Shown in pieces: positions 1-9,403 of a DNA stretch of 53,145 nt. The DNA is taken from assembly GCA_017548605.1 (NCBI GenBank), contig JAFYZT010000012.1, positions 1 to 53,145 of the forward strand, given 5' to 3'. The position numbers and the translations under genes were made by a program. Under the pieces are notes generated by a model. It did no database searches. It was not told the DNA's origin and was given only the letters and a program-made list of their open reading frames with translations. Origin of the DNA: Prevotella sp. (GTDB lineage: Bacteria > Bacteroidota > Bacteroidia > Bacteroidales > Bacteroidaceae). The stretch's first letter is position 1. Each line of letters starts with the position of its first letter.

Positions 1-35
1 ATCCTTTCCGGTGATACGATTTTCAGTTTCAGCAT
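1..35 (-). CDS. atpC: ATP synthase epsilon subunit, N-terminal fragment
   Basis: Only the first 11 codons are in the window; they read MLKLKIVSPER on the minus strand, which fits the start of the F1 epsilon subunit. The subunit couples the F1 head to the central stalk and restrains ATP hydrolysis. The start lies 5 nt after the atpD stop, so the two are almost certainly co-transcribed, as in other Bacteroidetes atp clusters. The gene continues beyond base 1. Confidence 0.8.
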   Translation of the reverse strand, partial: MLKLKIVSPER

Positions 36-40
36 ATACG

Positions 41-1579
<1,539 letters not shown>

Positions 1580-1665
1580 TTAAATTGTTAATATTATCAA
1601 GGATTTGTTTAACTTCGCAAAGTTACAAAAAAGAAATGTATTCGCACAACAAATGCCGTGAATTT

Positions 1666-2643
1666 TTAGATGCTTAGTTCATCAAGCACCTTGATAAGTT
1701 TTTTGTCGAATGGTTTATCACTTCTTATTGCCTCACTCAGCGGTACATACACCACTTCGTTGTTTCTGACACCAATCATTACATTGCGTTGCCCTTGCAG
1801 TATAGCTTCTATAGCTCCCACGCCTGTTCGACTGGCGAGAATGCGGTCGTGAGCTGTCGGACGTCCTCCACGTTGCAAATGTCCAAGTATGGACACGCGC
1901 ACATCGAAATTCGGGAATTCTTTTCTTACGCGTTCCGCATAATAAAGAGCTCCGCATTTGGGACTTTCCGAGACGATAACGATACAGCTCTTCTTTGATT
2001 TTCTGATGCCCCTTTCCATAAATCGCGCCAACTGGTCAACATCAGTAGAGTCTTCCGGTATGATAGCCGCCTCGGCACCGCTTGCTATGGCACTGTTCTG
2101 TGCAAGGAATCCCGCGTCACGTCCCATTACTTCAACGAAGAAGATTCGTTCGTGGCTCTGTGCGGTATCACGTATGCGGTCTACACAATCCATGATGGTG
2201 TTCATGGTAGTATCGTAACCGATAGTTGAGTCGGTGCCATATAAGTCGTTATCTATGGTTCCCGGCAGTCCGATACAACATACATCATATTCCTGTGCAA
2301 AGTGCATGGCACCAGTGAGCGAACCATTGCCTCCAATGACGATGAGTGCATCGATACCATGTTTAACCATGTTGTCATAGGCTTTTTGTTTTCCTTCGGG
2401 CGTCATGAATTCCTTGCTACGCGCCGTTTTTAGGATTGTGCCGCCTGACATGATGATGCCACTGACATTTTCCGTTGTGAAAGGCTTAATCTCATCATTG
2501 ATAAGTCCGTCGTAGCCACGATAGATGCCCATGATATTGAAACCATTGCAAATGCCCGCACGTGTGACGGCACGGATTGCTGCGTTCATGCCCGGCGCAT
2601 CACCGCCAGAGGTCAATACACCAATTGTTTTTATTCTTGCCAT
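1666..2643 (-). CDS. pfkA: ATP-dependent 6-phosphofructokinase
   Basis: Glycolytic kinase converting fructose 6-phosphate to fructose 1,6-bisphosphate in the cytosol. I chose the ATG at 2643 ([18 protein letters not shown]), giving 325 residues; an in-frame start 51 nt upstream would add a non-homologous tail. Family motifs: nucleotide loop [21 protein letters not shown], the catalytic segment [21 protein letters not shown] and [13 protein letters not shown]. Length is typical of bacterial PfkA (about 320). The leader contains two sets of short-period repeats and a C-rich hairpin element. It may be read on from nhaD, since no clear -7 box is visible between the two. Confidence 0.97.
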   Translation of the reverse strand: MARIKTIGVLTSGGDAPGMNAAIRAVTRAGICNGFNIMGIYRGYDGLINDEIKPFTTENVSGIIMSGGTILKTARSKEFMTPEGKQKAYDNMVKHGIDALIVIGGNGSLTGAMHFAQEYDVCCIGLPGTIDNDLYGTDSTIGYDTTMNTIMDCVDRIRDTAQSHERIFFVEVMGRDAGFLAQNSAIASGAEAAIIPEDSTDVDQLARFMERGIRKSKKSCIVIVSESPKCGALYYAERVRKEFPNFDVRVSILGHLQRGGRPTAHDRILASRTGVGAIEAILQGQRNVMIGVRNNEVVYVPLSEAIRSDKPFDKKLIKVLDELSI

Positions 2644-2684
2644 ATTGTTGTTTAGTTTTGAGGTTTGAGGTTTTGAGAGAGAAT

Positions 2685-2723
2685 GACAAACCACCCCTAT
2701 CCCTCCTTAAAATAAGGAGGAGA
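2685..2723. repeat. C-rich/G-rich hairpin repeat, copy A
   Basis: Begins GACAAACCACCCCTA and contains CCTCCTTA, an AAA loop, then TAAGGAGG (2702-2720). The same 15-nt opening recurs at 36400-36414. Related hairpins occur at 14265-14312, 26789-26840, 29218-29240, 34669-34697 and 36335-36460. It lies in the pfkA leader; function unknown. Confidence 0.7.
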
Positions 2724-2760
2724 ATAGTAACTTAGACCTCCTTGTGTATTATTAGTTTTA

Positions 2761-2823
2761 TTCAACGTTCAATGTTCAATGCCAAACATTAAATGTTCAA
2801 CGTTCAATGTTCAACGTTCAACG
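2761..2823. repeat. Nine-unit array with 7-nt period
   Basis: Nine consecutive 7-mers fill 63 bp without a phase break: TTCAACG, TTCAATG, TTCAATG, CCAAACA, TTAAATG, TTCAACG, TTCAATG, TTCAACG, TTCAACG. The array starts right after the nhaD stop codon (2826-2828) in transcription order and precedes pfkA. A closely related 7-nt array is at 51256-51304 before the M48 protease gene. Confidence 0.85.
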
Positions 2824-2825
2824 TA

Positions 2826-4211
2826 TTAGATGGTGAAGGCGAGAAGGATAAGACCCGCTATCCATCCGATGAGTGCATTTACACCCACTTTTCGGAAGAA
2901 CCAACCCACTCTGACGTGTTCCATTTTCATGAACGCTATGCCACTCATAGAGCCGATGACCATGATGTTTCCACCCGCTGCTACAGCAAAGGAAATCATT
3001 TTCCAATATGCGCCGTTTTGCGCATAGTCGGTGATTGTGGAAAGTGCAGTGCCTTCCATTCCACTGACAGCATGGAACGAAATAAAGCTCATGGCAGTTG
3101 CGAAATTGTCGAGTACCGTGCTGAATATTCCTATGATGCCACCCATGATCCATACATTATGGATATGTTTGTCGCAGATGTTAGCAAGCCATCCAATAGC
3201 TCCCGTTTCCTTCACCACTCCTATTGCCAGCATGATGCCCAGCACAAAAAGCATCATCTGAATCACACCATATTGAAGGGCCAATGGTTTGCGGTTGGAG
3301 GTCATCTTGTCGATGCGCATGAGTTTTCTGTTGAAAATTTCGTTGACAACCCACAGCACAGAAAGCACGCATGTTGCACCAAGGAACGGACTGAGTTTTG
3401 TGATGTTATGGAAGGTAGGAATGAACCACAGTCCACCTATTCCCACGAAAAGCATAACAACACGTTGCCATACATTGAGGTTAGTGTCGTCGCCCCTGTA
3501 CGGCATCTGCCGCCATTCAATGTCAACCCTTTCCGGTAACGCCCTACCGAGCAAGAACGTAGGCACCGCCCATAGCGCAATACATGGAAGGAGGAGTGAG
3601 AAGGAGAAATTGGATGCCGTTACCGCCTCCATGTTCCAGAGCACCAGGCCTGTAGGGTCACCTATGACGGTGAGTGCCCCTCCGCTATTTGCCGCCAGTA
3701 CGATAGCGCTGCCATAGATGAGTCGTTGGCTACGAGTCGGGATGAGTGAACGCATGATGACCAGCATCATGACCGTTGTCGTCACATTATCGAGGTTGGC
3801 AGAGAGGAGGAACGTCACTGACGTGAGTGCCCACAACAGCCGACGGCTTTTTCTTGTCTTTACCCATGACGAAATGAAATCGAAACACCCGTTGTTATTC
3901 AATATCTCAACGATGGTCATAGTAGCGAGCAGGAAGAGCACGACTTCGGCCGCCCTACCCACATATTTTAGGAAGATTTCCTGAGCGATGTATTGTTTTA
4001 CCGCCGTGCTGGTGGCCACGGCCCCGTTGAGGAAATCGACATATTCGCCATTATGCTGGCTTGTGACAAAGTCAGTACCCCAGCAGATATAGAGCACCCA
4101 TCCCACTGTGCCGGCGAAGATTGCGACAGCCGCCTTATTAACGTTTGTAATCTTCTCTGTGGAAATGAGCACAAACGCCATCAGTAATATGGCAACGAGG
4201 ATAAGAGTCAT
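2826..4211 (-). CDS. nhaD: NhaD-type Na+/H+ antiporter
   Basis: Inner-membrane antiporter of the ArsB/NhaD (ion transporter) superfamily, expected to expel Na+ (or Li+) in exchange for protons. I start it at ATG 4211 (MTLILVAILLMAFVLIS), giving 461 residues and about a dozen hydrophobic segments; the longer frame to 4268 would cover its own promoter. Characteristic polar membrane motifs are LDNVTTTVMMLVI, SGGALTVIGDPTGL and LDNFATAMSFISFH near the C-terminus. It is transcribed away from putA, with its own consensus promoter and a large inverted repeat at 4256-4299. Confidence 0.93.
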   Translation of the reverse strand: MTLILVAILLMAFVLISTEKITNVNKAAVAIFAGTVGWVLYICWGTDFVTSQHNGEYVDFLNGAVATSTAVKQYIAQEIFLKYVGRAAEVVLFLLATMTIVEILNNNGCFDFISSWVKTRKSRRLLWALTSVTFLLSANLDNVTTTVMMLVIMRSLIPTRSQRLIYGSAIVLAANSGGALTVIGDPTGLVLWNMEAVTASNFSFSLLLPCIALWAVPTFLLGRALPERVDIEWRQMPYRGDDTNLNVWQRVVMLFVGIGGLWFIPTFHNITKLSPFLGATCVLSVLWVVNEIFNRKLMRIDKMTSNRKPLALQYGVIQMMLFVLGIMLAIGVVKETGAIGWLANICDKHIHNVWIMGGIIGIFSTVLDNFATAMSFISFHAVSGMEGTALSTITDYAQNGAYWKMISFAVAAGGNIMVIGSMSGIAFMKMEHVRVGWFFRKVGVNALIGWIAGLILLAFTI

Positions 4212-4237
4212 TGAGGGTTTAAAGTTTATATCAACTG

Positions 4238-4269
4238 CAAAGATAGGGTAAAACAAAGAGAAATGCAAA
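4238..4269 (-). promoter_or_regulatory. nhaD promoter
   Basis: On the minus strand TTTG (4266-4269), 20 nt, then TATCTTTG (4238-4245): an exact match to the Bacteroidetes sigma-70 consensus TTTG/TAnnTTTG. It gives a leader of about 25 nt before ATG 4211. Confidence 0.85.
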
Positions 4270-4299
4270 ATAAAACGACATTAATTTTGCATTTCTCTT
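4256..4299. promoter_or_regulatory. Perfect 16-bp inverted repeat over the nhaD -33 box
   Basis: Left arm AAGAGAAATGCAAAAT (4256-4271) and right arm ATTTTGCATTTCTCTT (4284-4299) are exact reverse complements separated by 12 nt. The left arm contains the nhaD -33 element (4266-4269). Its position suits a repressor or activator operator; no regulator gene is adjacent, so the binding protein is unknown. Confidence 0.7.
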
Positions 4300-4510
4300 G
4301 TTTCTGGACTGGTTTTATATTGATTAAAGTTTTTTGAAGTTAAGAAGTTATTGCGGCTAAGCCGCTCTGAAGTTAAAAGCCAATACCCCAGTCCGACGTT
4401 TATTGTCGGATAGGAGCCACCAATGAGTGGATGTAACCAGCGAAATAGACTTTTTACTCATTATCAATGAAAAAAAGAATGATTAAGGAACAACATATTG
4501 AAAAAAACGC
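4300..4510. other. Non-coding nhaD-putA spacer with small stem-loops
   Basis: No ORF is convincing here. Visible structure: GCGGC-taa-GCCGC near 4354-4366, TCCGAC/GTCGGA with a 7-nt loop around 4393-4411, and CCAC/GTGG shortly after. These lie upstream of both flanking promoters, so they would not be in either leader. I found no consensus promoter for a separate RNA. Function not determined. Confidence 0.4.
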
Positions 4511-4518
4511 TATATTTG
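4511..4518 (+). promoter_or_regulatory. putA -7 box
   Basis: TATATTTG followed by CAG matches TAnnTTTG and lies about 53 nt before the putA start. No good TTTG lies 19-21 nt upstream, so the -33 element is weak. Confidence 0.65.
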
Positions 4519-4570
4519 CAGATGTTAACCCGAACAATTTAAAAACACATCACAACACCTTAAATTTTCG

Positions 4571-7500
4571 ATGATGGAAACACAGCCATTACCCACCATT
4601 CAAGAAGTGTTCACTTGGATGCGCAAGCTTTACGATGAGAGTTATGCCGGATTGACCCGTTTGGAGCGCGGCGAACAGCACATGTACGGTACAATGGTCA
4701 CCACCCCAAGCGACAAAAAATTCATTGTCCGCATGTTAGATGAAACCAGCCAGGTTCGCGACACCCAGAAATTGGCCCGAAGAGTGAAAGACCTTATTGA
4801 CCAATACGGCATTCCCAAGTTTTTGGGTGGTACTGACCACGCCCTCTTCTGGATGTATCAGAAGTTTGCCTACCTGCCCTTGTTCAACTGGGCCGCTGTG
4901 CCCATCATCAAATGGCGTCTGCGTAGAGACACCAGTCGGGTGATTATCAATGCCGCCCGTCCGAACCTGACGAAACACCTTGCCACCCGTTTTCAAGAAG
5001 ACGTTGGCCAGAATGTTAACCTATTGGGTGAGGTCGTGTTAGGAGACGGTGAAGCCGACAAACGCTACCTGTCCTATTTGGAAGCGTTAAAAGAACCCGA
5101 TATCAATTATATCTCAGTGAAGATTTCCGGCATCTACGCACAGACTCACGCATTGAACTATAAGGAAAGTTTCCCTGAACTCATCCGTCGTATGTCAGCG
5201 TTGTACCAAGCCGCCATCGACAACCCCTACACCACCCCATCTGGTGAGACTCGTCCGAAGTTCATCAACCTGGACATGGAGGAATACAAAGATGCCCACT
5301 TGACGATGAAGCTGTTCAAAGATGTTCTATCCCTACCCCAGTTCAAAAACTACGAGGCGGGCATTGTGGTTCAGGCCTACCTGCCCGATGCCTGGGATTT
5401 CCAGAGCGAGTTGTTGGAGTTTGCCCGGAAGCGTGTTGCCGAAGGAGGTTCTCCCATCAAGATGCGTATCGTGAAAGGCTGTAATCTTGACATGGAGAAC
5501 ATTGTCAGTGACCTTCGCGGCTGGCCCAACCCCGTGAGGAGCAACAAGACAGAGGTGGATGCCAATTATCTGCACATCATCGAACGCGGCTTGAAGCCCG
5601 AGAATGCGAAGGTGCTGCATATAGGCATGGCCTCGCACAATCTTTTCACCATCTCCTATGCCTACCTGCTGACCGAAAAGTACCAAACGCCGAAGGACTG
5701 TTTCTGTTTCGAGATGTTGGAAGGTATGGCCAACCATGTGTGGCGTGCCCAGAAAAAATTGGGAAACCACGTCATCCTCTATACTCCCGTTGTGAAAAAA
5801 GAGCATTTCCTCAACGCCATCTCTTATTTAGTAAGGCGCATGGATGAAAACACCGCCCCTGACAATTTCCTCACCCACTCCTTCTCGTTGAAACCCGACA
5901 CCAAGGAATGGCATGATTTGGAACAACAGTTCATCGATGCCTATAACATGAAAGATAACCTCACCCACGAGCCCACGCGCACTCAGGACCGCAACAAGCC
6001 CTACGAAGGTCAGGTGCTTCGTGATGAGATGTTGAACGAGCCCGACACCGATTTCGACCGTTTCTGTAACCAAGAATGGGTGGAGAAGATATTTGCCAAA
6101 TGGAAGTCCGACGGCAAGATGAGCGGTGAGAAAGCCTCCTGGGGCAACTGGCATCCCGGGCAGCTATTGCCCACACAGATAGGCAACGAATTAGTATATA
6201 ATGATGACCATGTGAGTTATTACGACCGTTCCCAGGAGGGAGATATCAAAATCTGTGAGATGTCACGTGCCAATAAAACGCAGACCGAGCGTATTCTTGC
6301 CATTGCCGCCCAGGATTCCGGCGGTTGGCGTAAGACTACCATAGATGAACGTCATGCCATCATGTATAAGGCTGCCAACCTATTAGGACAGATGCGCGGT
6401 GATTTGAACGGTTCGATGTGTGCCATCACCGGCAAGACCATCGAGGAAGCCGATGTCGAGGTGAGTGAAGCCATCGACTACTGCCGTTTCTACACCACGA
6501 CGATGAAGAAATACGCGCAGCTTGATGACATTGACATGAAGGCGAAGGGAGTGGTGTTAGTCCTGTCACCCTGGAATTTCCCCTGCGCCATCCCTTGCGG
6601 CGGTATCGTTGCCGCCCTGGCTTCCGGTAACACCTGTATCCTGAAGCCAGCCACCGTAGCTGCTCCTGTAGCCTGGTTATTTGCCAAAGCCTTCTGGGAT
6701 GCCGGTGTGCCAAAAGAAGCCCTTCAAGTAGTCATCACCGATCGTGAAGCCACCCCGTTGCTCACATCGTCGTCTTTGGTACAACACATCATCTTGACCG
6801 GTGGCACCGATACCGCCCAATCGATTGCCAAGGCCAATCCCCGCAAATCGTTGTCTGCCGAGACCGGTGGTAAGAACGTGATGATACTCTCTGCCAAGGG
6901 TGACCGCGACCATGCCATCATGAATGCCTGCCGCAGCGCATTCGGCAATGCCGGTCAGAAATGTTCTGCCTGTTCACTGCTATTGGTAGAGCGTTCGGTT
7001 TACGACAATCCCGAGTTCTTCGAAAAATTGAAAGACTGCGCTTCTTCGCTTAAGGTCGGCGGTGTGTGGAATGCCGGCAATATTGTCGGTCCAATGATTA
7101 CCAACAAGAATGAGAAACTGCAGAAAGCCTTCGAGTTGGCACCCGGCGAGCGTTGGCTTATTGCCCCCGAGTTTGTTGATACCAAGAAATACATATTGAA
7201 ACCCACCATCAAAGTGAATGTTAAGCCCGATTCCTTCACTTTCCGCACTGAGTTATTCGCTCCTTTACTGGCTGTTGCTCCCTACGACACGCTGGAAGAA
7301 GCCGTCGCGTTGGTCAACGGTCTTGATTACGGCCTGACCAGCGGTCTGCAATCACTTGATGAGCAGGAACAGAGATATTGGAAGAACCACGTGGAAGCCG
7401 GCAACCTATACATCAACCGAGGTATCACCGGTGCCGTGGTAAACCGTCAACCATTCGGTGGCATGAAGTTATCAGCCTTCGGACCTGGTCTTAAAGCCGG

Positions 7501-8053
7501 AGGCCCTAATTACTGTATGCAGTTCATGACCATCTCCGACAAAGTCGGCATCGCGACCGACTATAAGAAGTCGTATGCCGAATGGTATGAGAGAGAGTTT
7601 GCCCACGCCCGAAACATCCAACCCCAGATACGCGGTGAGCAGAATGTGTTCCGCTATCTGCCATTGCAGCGAGGTATGGTATTACGACTGTTTGGTGACG
7701 AGACATTGGAGCATATTCAGATGGTACAGTTAGCTGCCCGGACCGTGGGCACACCTCTGACCATCTCCGTAAACGCCGACCATCCACTTTTGTCGCAGCT
7801 CAACGGGGATGTTGTGGAAGAGAATCTGGAAGCATTCTGTGAAGGAATGAACCGATATGAGCGTGTGCGCACCATTTCCAAGAATGTACCCGATGCGGTA
7901 TTTGAAGCCGCCGCCCATTGCGATAGATATATTGCCCAATCGTTACCCGTCAAGAACGGTCGTGTAGAGTTGGCATTATATATTAAGGAGCAGTCTATTT
8001 CGAATGAGTATCACCGATATGGTTCACAGATTGAAGTGCCCGATGTGGAGTAA
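4571..8053 (+). CDS. putA: Bifunctional proline dehydrogenase / L-glutamate gamma-semialdehyde dehydrogenase
   Basis: Oxidises proline to glutamate in two steps. The FAD-dependent proline dehydrogenase barrel occupies roughly residues 100-450 (VSVKISGIY, MRIVKGCNL, EMLEGMANH) and the NAD-dependent aldehyde dehydrogenase roughly 560-1000. In the latter, SPWNFPCAIPCGG and ILTGGTD bind the cofactor, E764 in LSAETGGKN is the general base and C798 in GQKCSA is the nucleophile. A tail of about 130 residues follows. At 1160 residues it is the short form, without the DNA-binding ribbon-helix-helix domain, so it is not expected to repress its own gene. ATG 4571 or ATG 4574 could be the start. Single gene, with its own promoter and a strong terminator. 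Confidence 0.96.
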   Translation: MMETQPLPTIQEVFTWMRKLYDESYAGLTRLERGEQHMYGTMVTTPSDKKFIVRMLDETSQVRDTQKLARRVKDLIDQYGIPKFLGGTDHALFWMYQKFAYLPLFNWAAVPIIKWRLRRDTSRVIINAARPNLTKHLATRFQEDVGQNVNLLGEVVLGDGEADKRYLSYLEALKEPDINYISVKISGIYAQTHALNYKESFPELIRRMSALYQAAIDNPYTTPSGETRPKFINLDMEEYKDAHLTMKLFKDVLSLPQFKNYEAGIVVQAYLPDAWDFQSELLEFARKRVAEGGSPIKMRIVKGCNLDMENIVSDLRGWPNPVRSNKTEVDANYLHIIERGLKPENAKVLHIGMASHNLFTISYAYLLTEKYQTPKDCFCFEMLEGMANHVWRAQKKLGNHVILYTPVVKKEHFLNAISYLVRRMDENTAPDNFLTHSFSLKPDTKEWHDLEQQFIDAYNMKDNLTHEPTRTQDRNKPYEGQVLRDEMLNEPDTDFDRFCNQEWVEKIFAKWKSDGKMSGEKASWGNWHPGQLLPTQIGNELVYNDDHVSYYDRSQEGDIKICEMSRANKTQTERILAIAAQDSGGWRKTTIDERHAIMYKAANLLGQMRGDLNGSMCAITGKTIEEADVEVSEAIDYCRFYTTTMKKYAQLDDIDMKAKGVVLVLSPWNFPCAIPCGGIVAALASGNTCILKPATVAAPVAWLFAKAFWDAGVPKEALQVVITDREATPLLTSSSLVQHIILTGGTDTAQSIAKANPRKSLSAETGGKNVMILSAKGDRDHAIMNACRSAFGNAGQKCSACSLLLVERSVYDNPEFFEKLKDCASSLKVGGVWNAGNIVGPMITNKNEKLQKAFELAPGERWLIAPEFVDTKKYILKPTIKVNVKPDSFTFRTELFAPLLAVAPYDTLEEAVALVNGLDYGLTSGLQSLDEQEQRYWKNHVEAGNLYINRGITGAVVNRQPFGGMKLSAFGPGLKAGGPNYCMQFMTISDKVGIATDYKKSYAEWYEREFAHARNIQPQIRGEQNVFRYLPLQRGMVLRLFGDETLEHIQMVQLAARTVGTPLTISVNADHPLLSQLNGDVVEENLEAFCEGMNRYERVRTISKNVPDAVFEAAAHCDRYIAQSLPVKNGRVELALYIKEQSISNEYHRYGSQIEVPDVE

Positions 8054-8062
8054 CAGATATCG

Positions 8063-8102
8063 AAACAATCCCCTTCCTTGGCGTCAAGGAAGGGGATTGT
8101 TT
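8063..8102 (+). terminator. putA terminator (perfect 18-bp stem)
   Basis: Arms AAACAATCCCCTTCCTTG (8063-8080) and CAAGGAAGGGGATTGTTT (8085-8102) pair perfectly around a GCGT loop. It sits between the convergent putA and the BspA-like gene and could stop transcription from both sides. Confidence 0.9.
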
Positions 8103-8128
8103 ATATTGGAGGAGATAGAGATTAAAGT

Positions 8129-8938
8129 TTAAAATTCCTGCATGTGAGTGAATTTATTCCAGAAATTGGCACTCATGTATGACTCTCGTGCTCCACGCGG
8201 GATATACAGTGTAGCATTGGACACTACTGCCGGGTCGAAAGCATTCTCCATTGCCGGAGCCCTTTTTGAACGCATCATAATAGCCTGCAAGGGGCAACCG
8301 ATAAAGGCCATGTTACTTACGCTCTCTAATGTTGCGGGCAACACCACCTGACGTAGGTTAGAATATCCGTGGAAAGCTGCCGTATAAATATGGTGTACTC
8401 CATCAAGCACCTCTACTTCATCAAGCGGCAACCCTTCCGGGCATCGTACCAACGTTTCCATGTCGGCGGTATATAGAATACCATCTACCGCTTTGTATTT
8501 GGTGCAGTTCACCGTACGGAATTCCCTCAGATTGGGACAGTTAGAAAACGCGTCGTTGGATATTGAGCGTGTCTTGTCGGGAATAGTGATACGTTGCAAC
8601 ATAGAGCATCCATAGAACATACGCGCTGTTATTTGATTGCGATGTGTATAACAGTCTTGGTCGGTGCCCGTTCCGAAGTATCGTCCACCACCGCTCACGA
8701 TACGTGCCTCAGAGAGGTCAAGGTCTTGTAGCAATCCTTTCGCGCTGCACATATCACGTAGTGTAACGATGTCATCTCCATTAATTTCACCTGTAATTTT
8801 CAAGTTAGTCACCGACATCCTAGACGGTCCGAGAGCCTGTGCCAGTCCACCAGCGATGACGTTTACTGTACGCTGCGATTGTGCCATCATGGTGATGGAA
8901 GTCATGAGGCAAGCAGCAATAATCAATAGTTTTTTCAT
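8129..8938 (-). CDS. BspA-like leucine-rich-repeat secreted protein
   Basis: 269 residues with a signal peptide (MKKLLIIAACLMTSITMMAQ) followed by LRR_5 (BspA-type) repeats; recognisable units include LQRITIPDKTRSISNDAF, LREFRTVN and LRQVVLPATLESVSNMAF. Proteins of this type are secreted or surface-anchored in oral and gut Bacteroidales, where BspA of Tannerella binds host proteins; the ligand here is unknown. There is no clear type IX sorting domain; the sequence ends in FWNKFTHMQEF. The leader is an array of 10-nt repeats (8961-9050). Confidence 0.85.
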   Translation of the reverse strand: MKKLLIIAACLMTSITMMAQSQRTVNVIAGGLAQALGPSRMSVTNLKITGEINGDDIVTLRDMCSAKGLLQDLDLSEARIVSGGGRYFGTGTDQDCYTHRNQITARMFYGCSMLQRITIPDKTRSISNDAFSNCPNLREFRTVNCTKYKAVDGILYTADMETLVRCPEGLPLDEVEVLDGVHHIYTAAFHGYSNLRQVVLPATLESVSNMAFIGCPLQAIMMRSKRAPAMENAFDPAVVSNATLYIPRGARESYMSANFWNKFTHMQEF

Positions 8939-8960
8939 TGTTATTTGAAATCTTATTATT

Positions 8961-9050
8961 TAGGATAATCTAGGATAATGTAGGCATTTCTAGGAAAGCC
9001 CAGGGAGTTCTAGGAAAATCTACAGAGTTGCAGGAAAACCTGGGGTTATT
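8961..9050. repeat. Nine-unit array with 10-nt period
   Basis: Nine consecutive 10-mers, for example TAGGATAATC, TAGGATAATG, TAGGCATTTC, TAGGAAAGCC, CAGGGAGTTC, TAGGAAAATC, TACAGAGTTG, CAGGAAAACC. The units have diverged but the 10-nt phase is intact. The array covers the stop codon of the upstream gene (9046-9048) and most of the leader of the BspA-like gene. A related 10-nt array is at 40011-40080. Confidence 0.85.
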
Positions 9051-9372
9051 CCAGTTGTTGCAGGTATTGTTCTTTTACGTCTTTTTCTATTTCCTCGAGG
9101 GTGCGTCCTGGGATGGTAGTGCTTTTGATGAAGACGCAGATAGCAAAAACTACGATGGTCACCCCTACGGTAGCCAGCCAACGCAGCAGTTCGTTGGCTA
9201 TTGGGATATAGTTATAACTTACGATACCCGCCACCACAGGTATGGCGAACAACAGCCAGTCGGCACCCGACTTCATCTTATAGCCTTCTAGCGTCTGTTG
9301 GTATTCTTTATTTTCCGCAAGCAGGCGTTTCCGCTCACGCATCCACGCCTGTTGCTTTTCCTGATCTGACAT
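9046..9372 (-). CDS. Small membrane protein, function unknown
   Basis: 108 residues starting MSDQEKQQAWMRERK (an adjacent upstream ATG at 9375 is possible). A charged, probably helical N-terminus of about 37 residues is followed by two hydrophobic spans, at about 39-56 and 62-85, and a charged C-terminal tail rich in Glu and Lys. I do not recognise a family. It begins 31 nt after the lldP stop on the same strand, so it is probably the second gene of the lactate permease operon. Confidence 0.7.
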   Translation of the reverse strand: MSDQEKQQAWMRERKRLLAENKEYQQTLEGYKMKSGADWLLFAIPVVAGIVSYNYIPIANELLRWLATVGVTIVVFAICVFIKSTTIPGRTLEEIEKDVKEQYLQQLE

Positions 9373-9403
9373 CAATTTCTATGAGTATAAGAAGTATATT
9401 AAA

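Noticed and set aside
2761-2823. Possible CRISPR array (also considered for 8961, 41182, 44913 and 52821)
   Set aside because: The units are 7-10 nt, directly abutting, with no spacers and no cas genes nearby.
2793-3539. 248-codon plus-strand ORF opposite nhaD
   Set aside because: It is the antisense reading of a membrane protein gene with clear family motifs on the minus strand.
4340-4440. Riboswitch for putA
   Set aside because: The structured segment lies upstream of the putA promoter and matches no riboswitch consensus I know.
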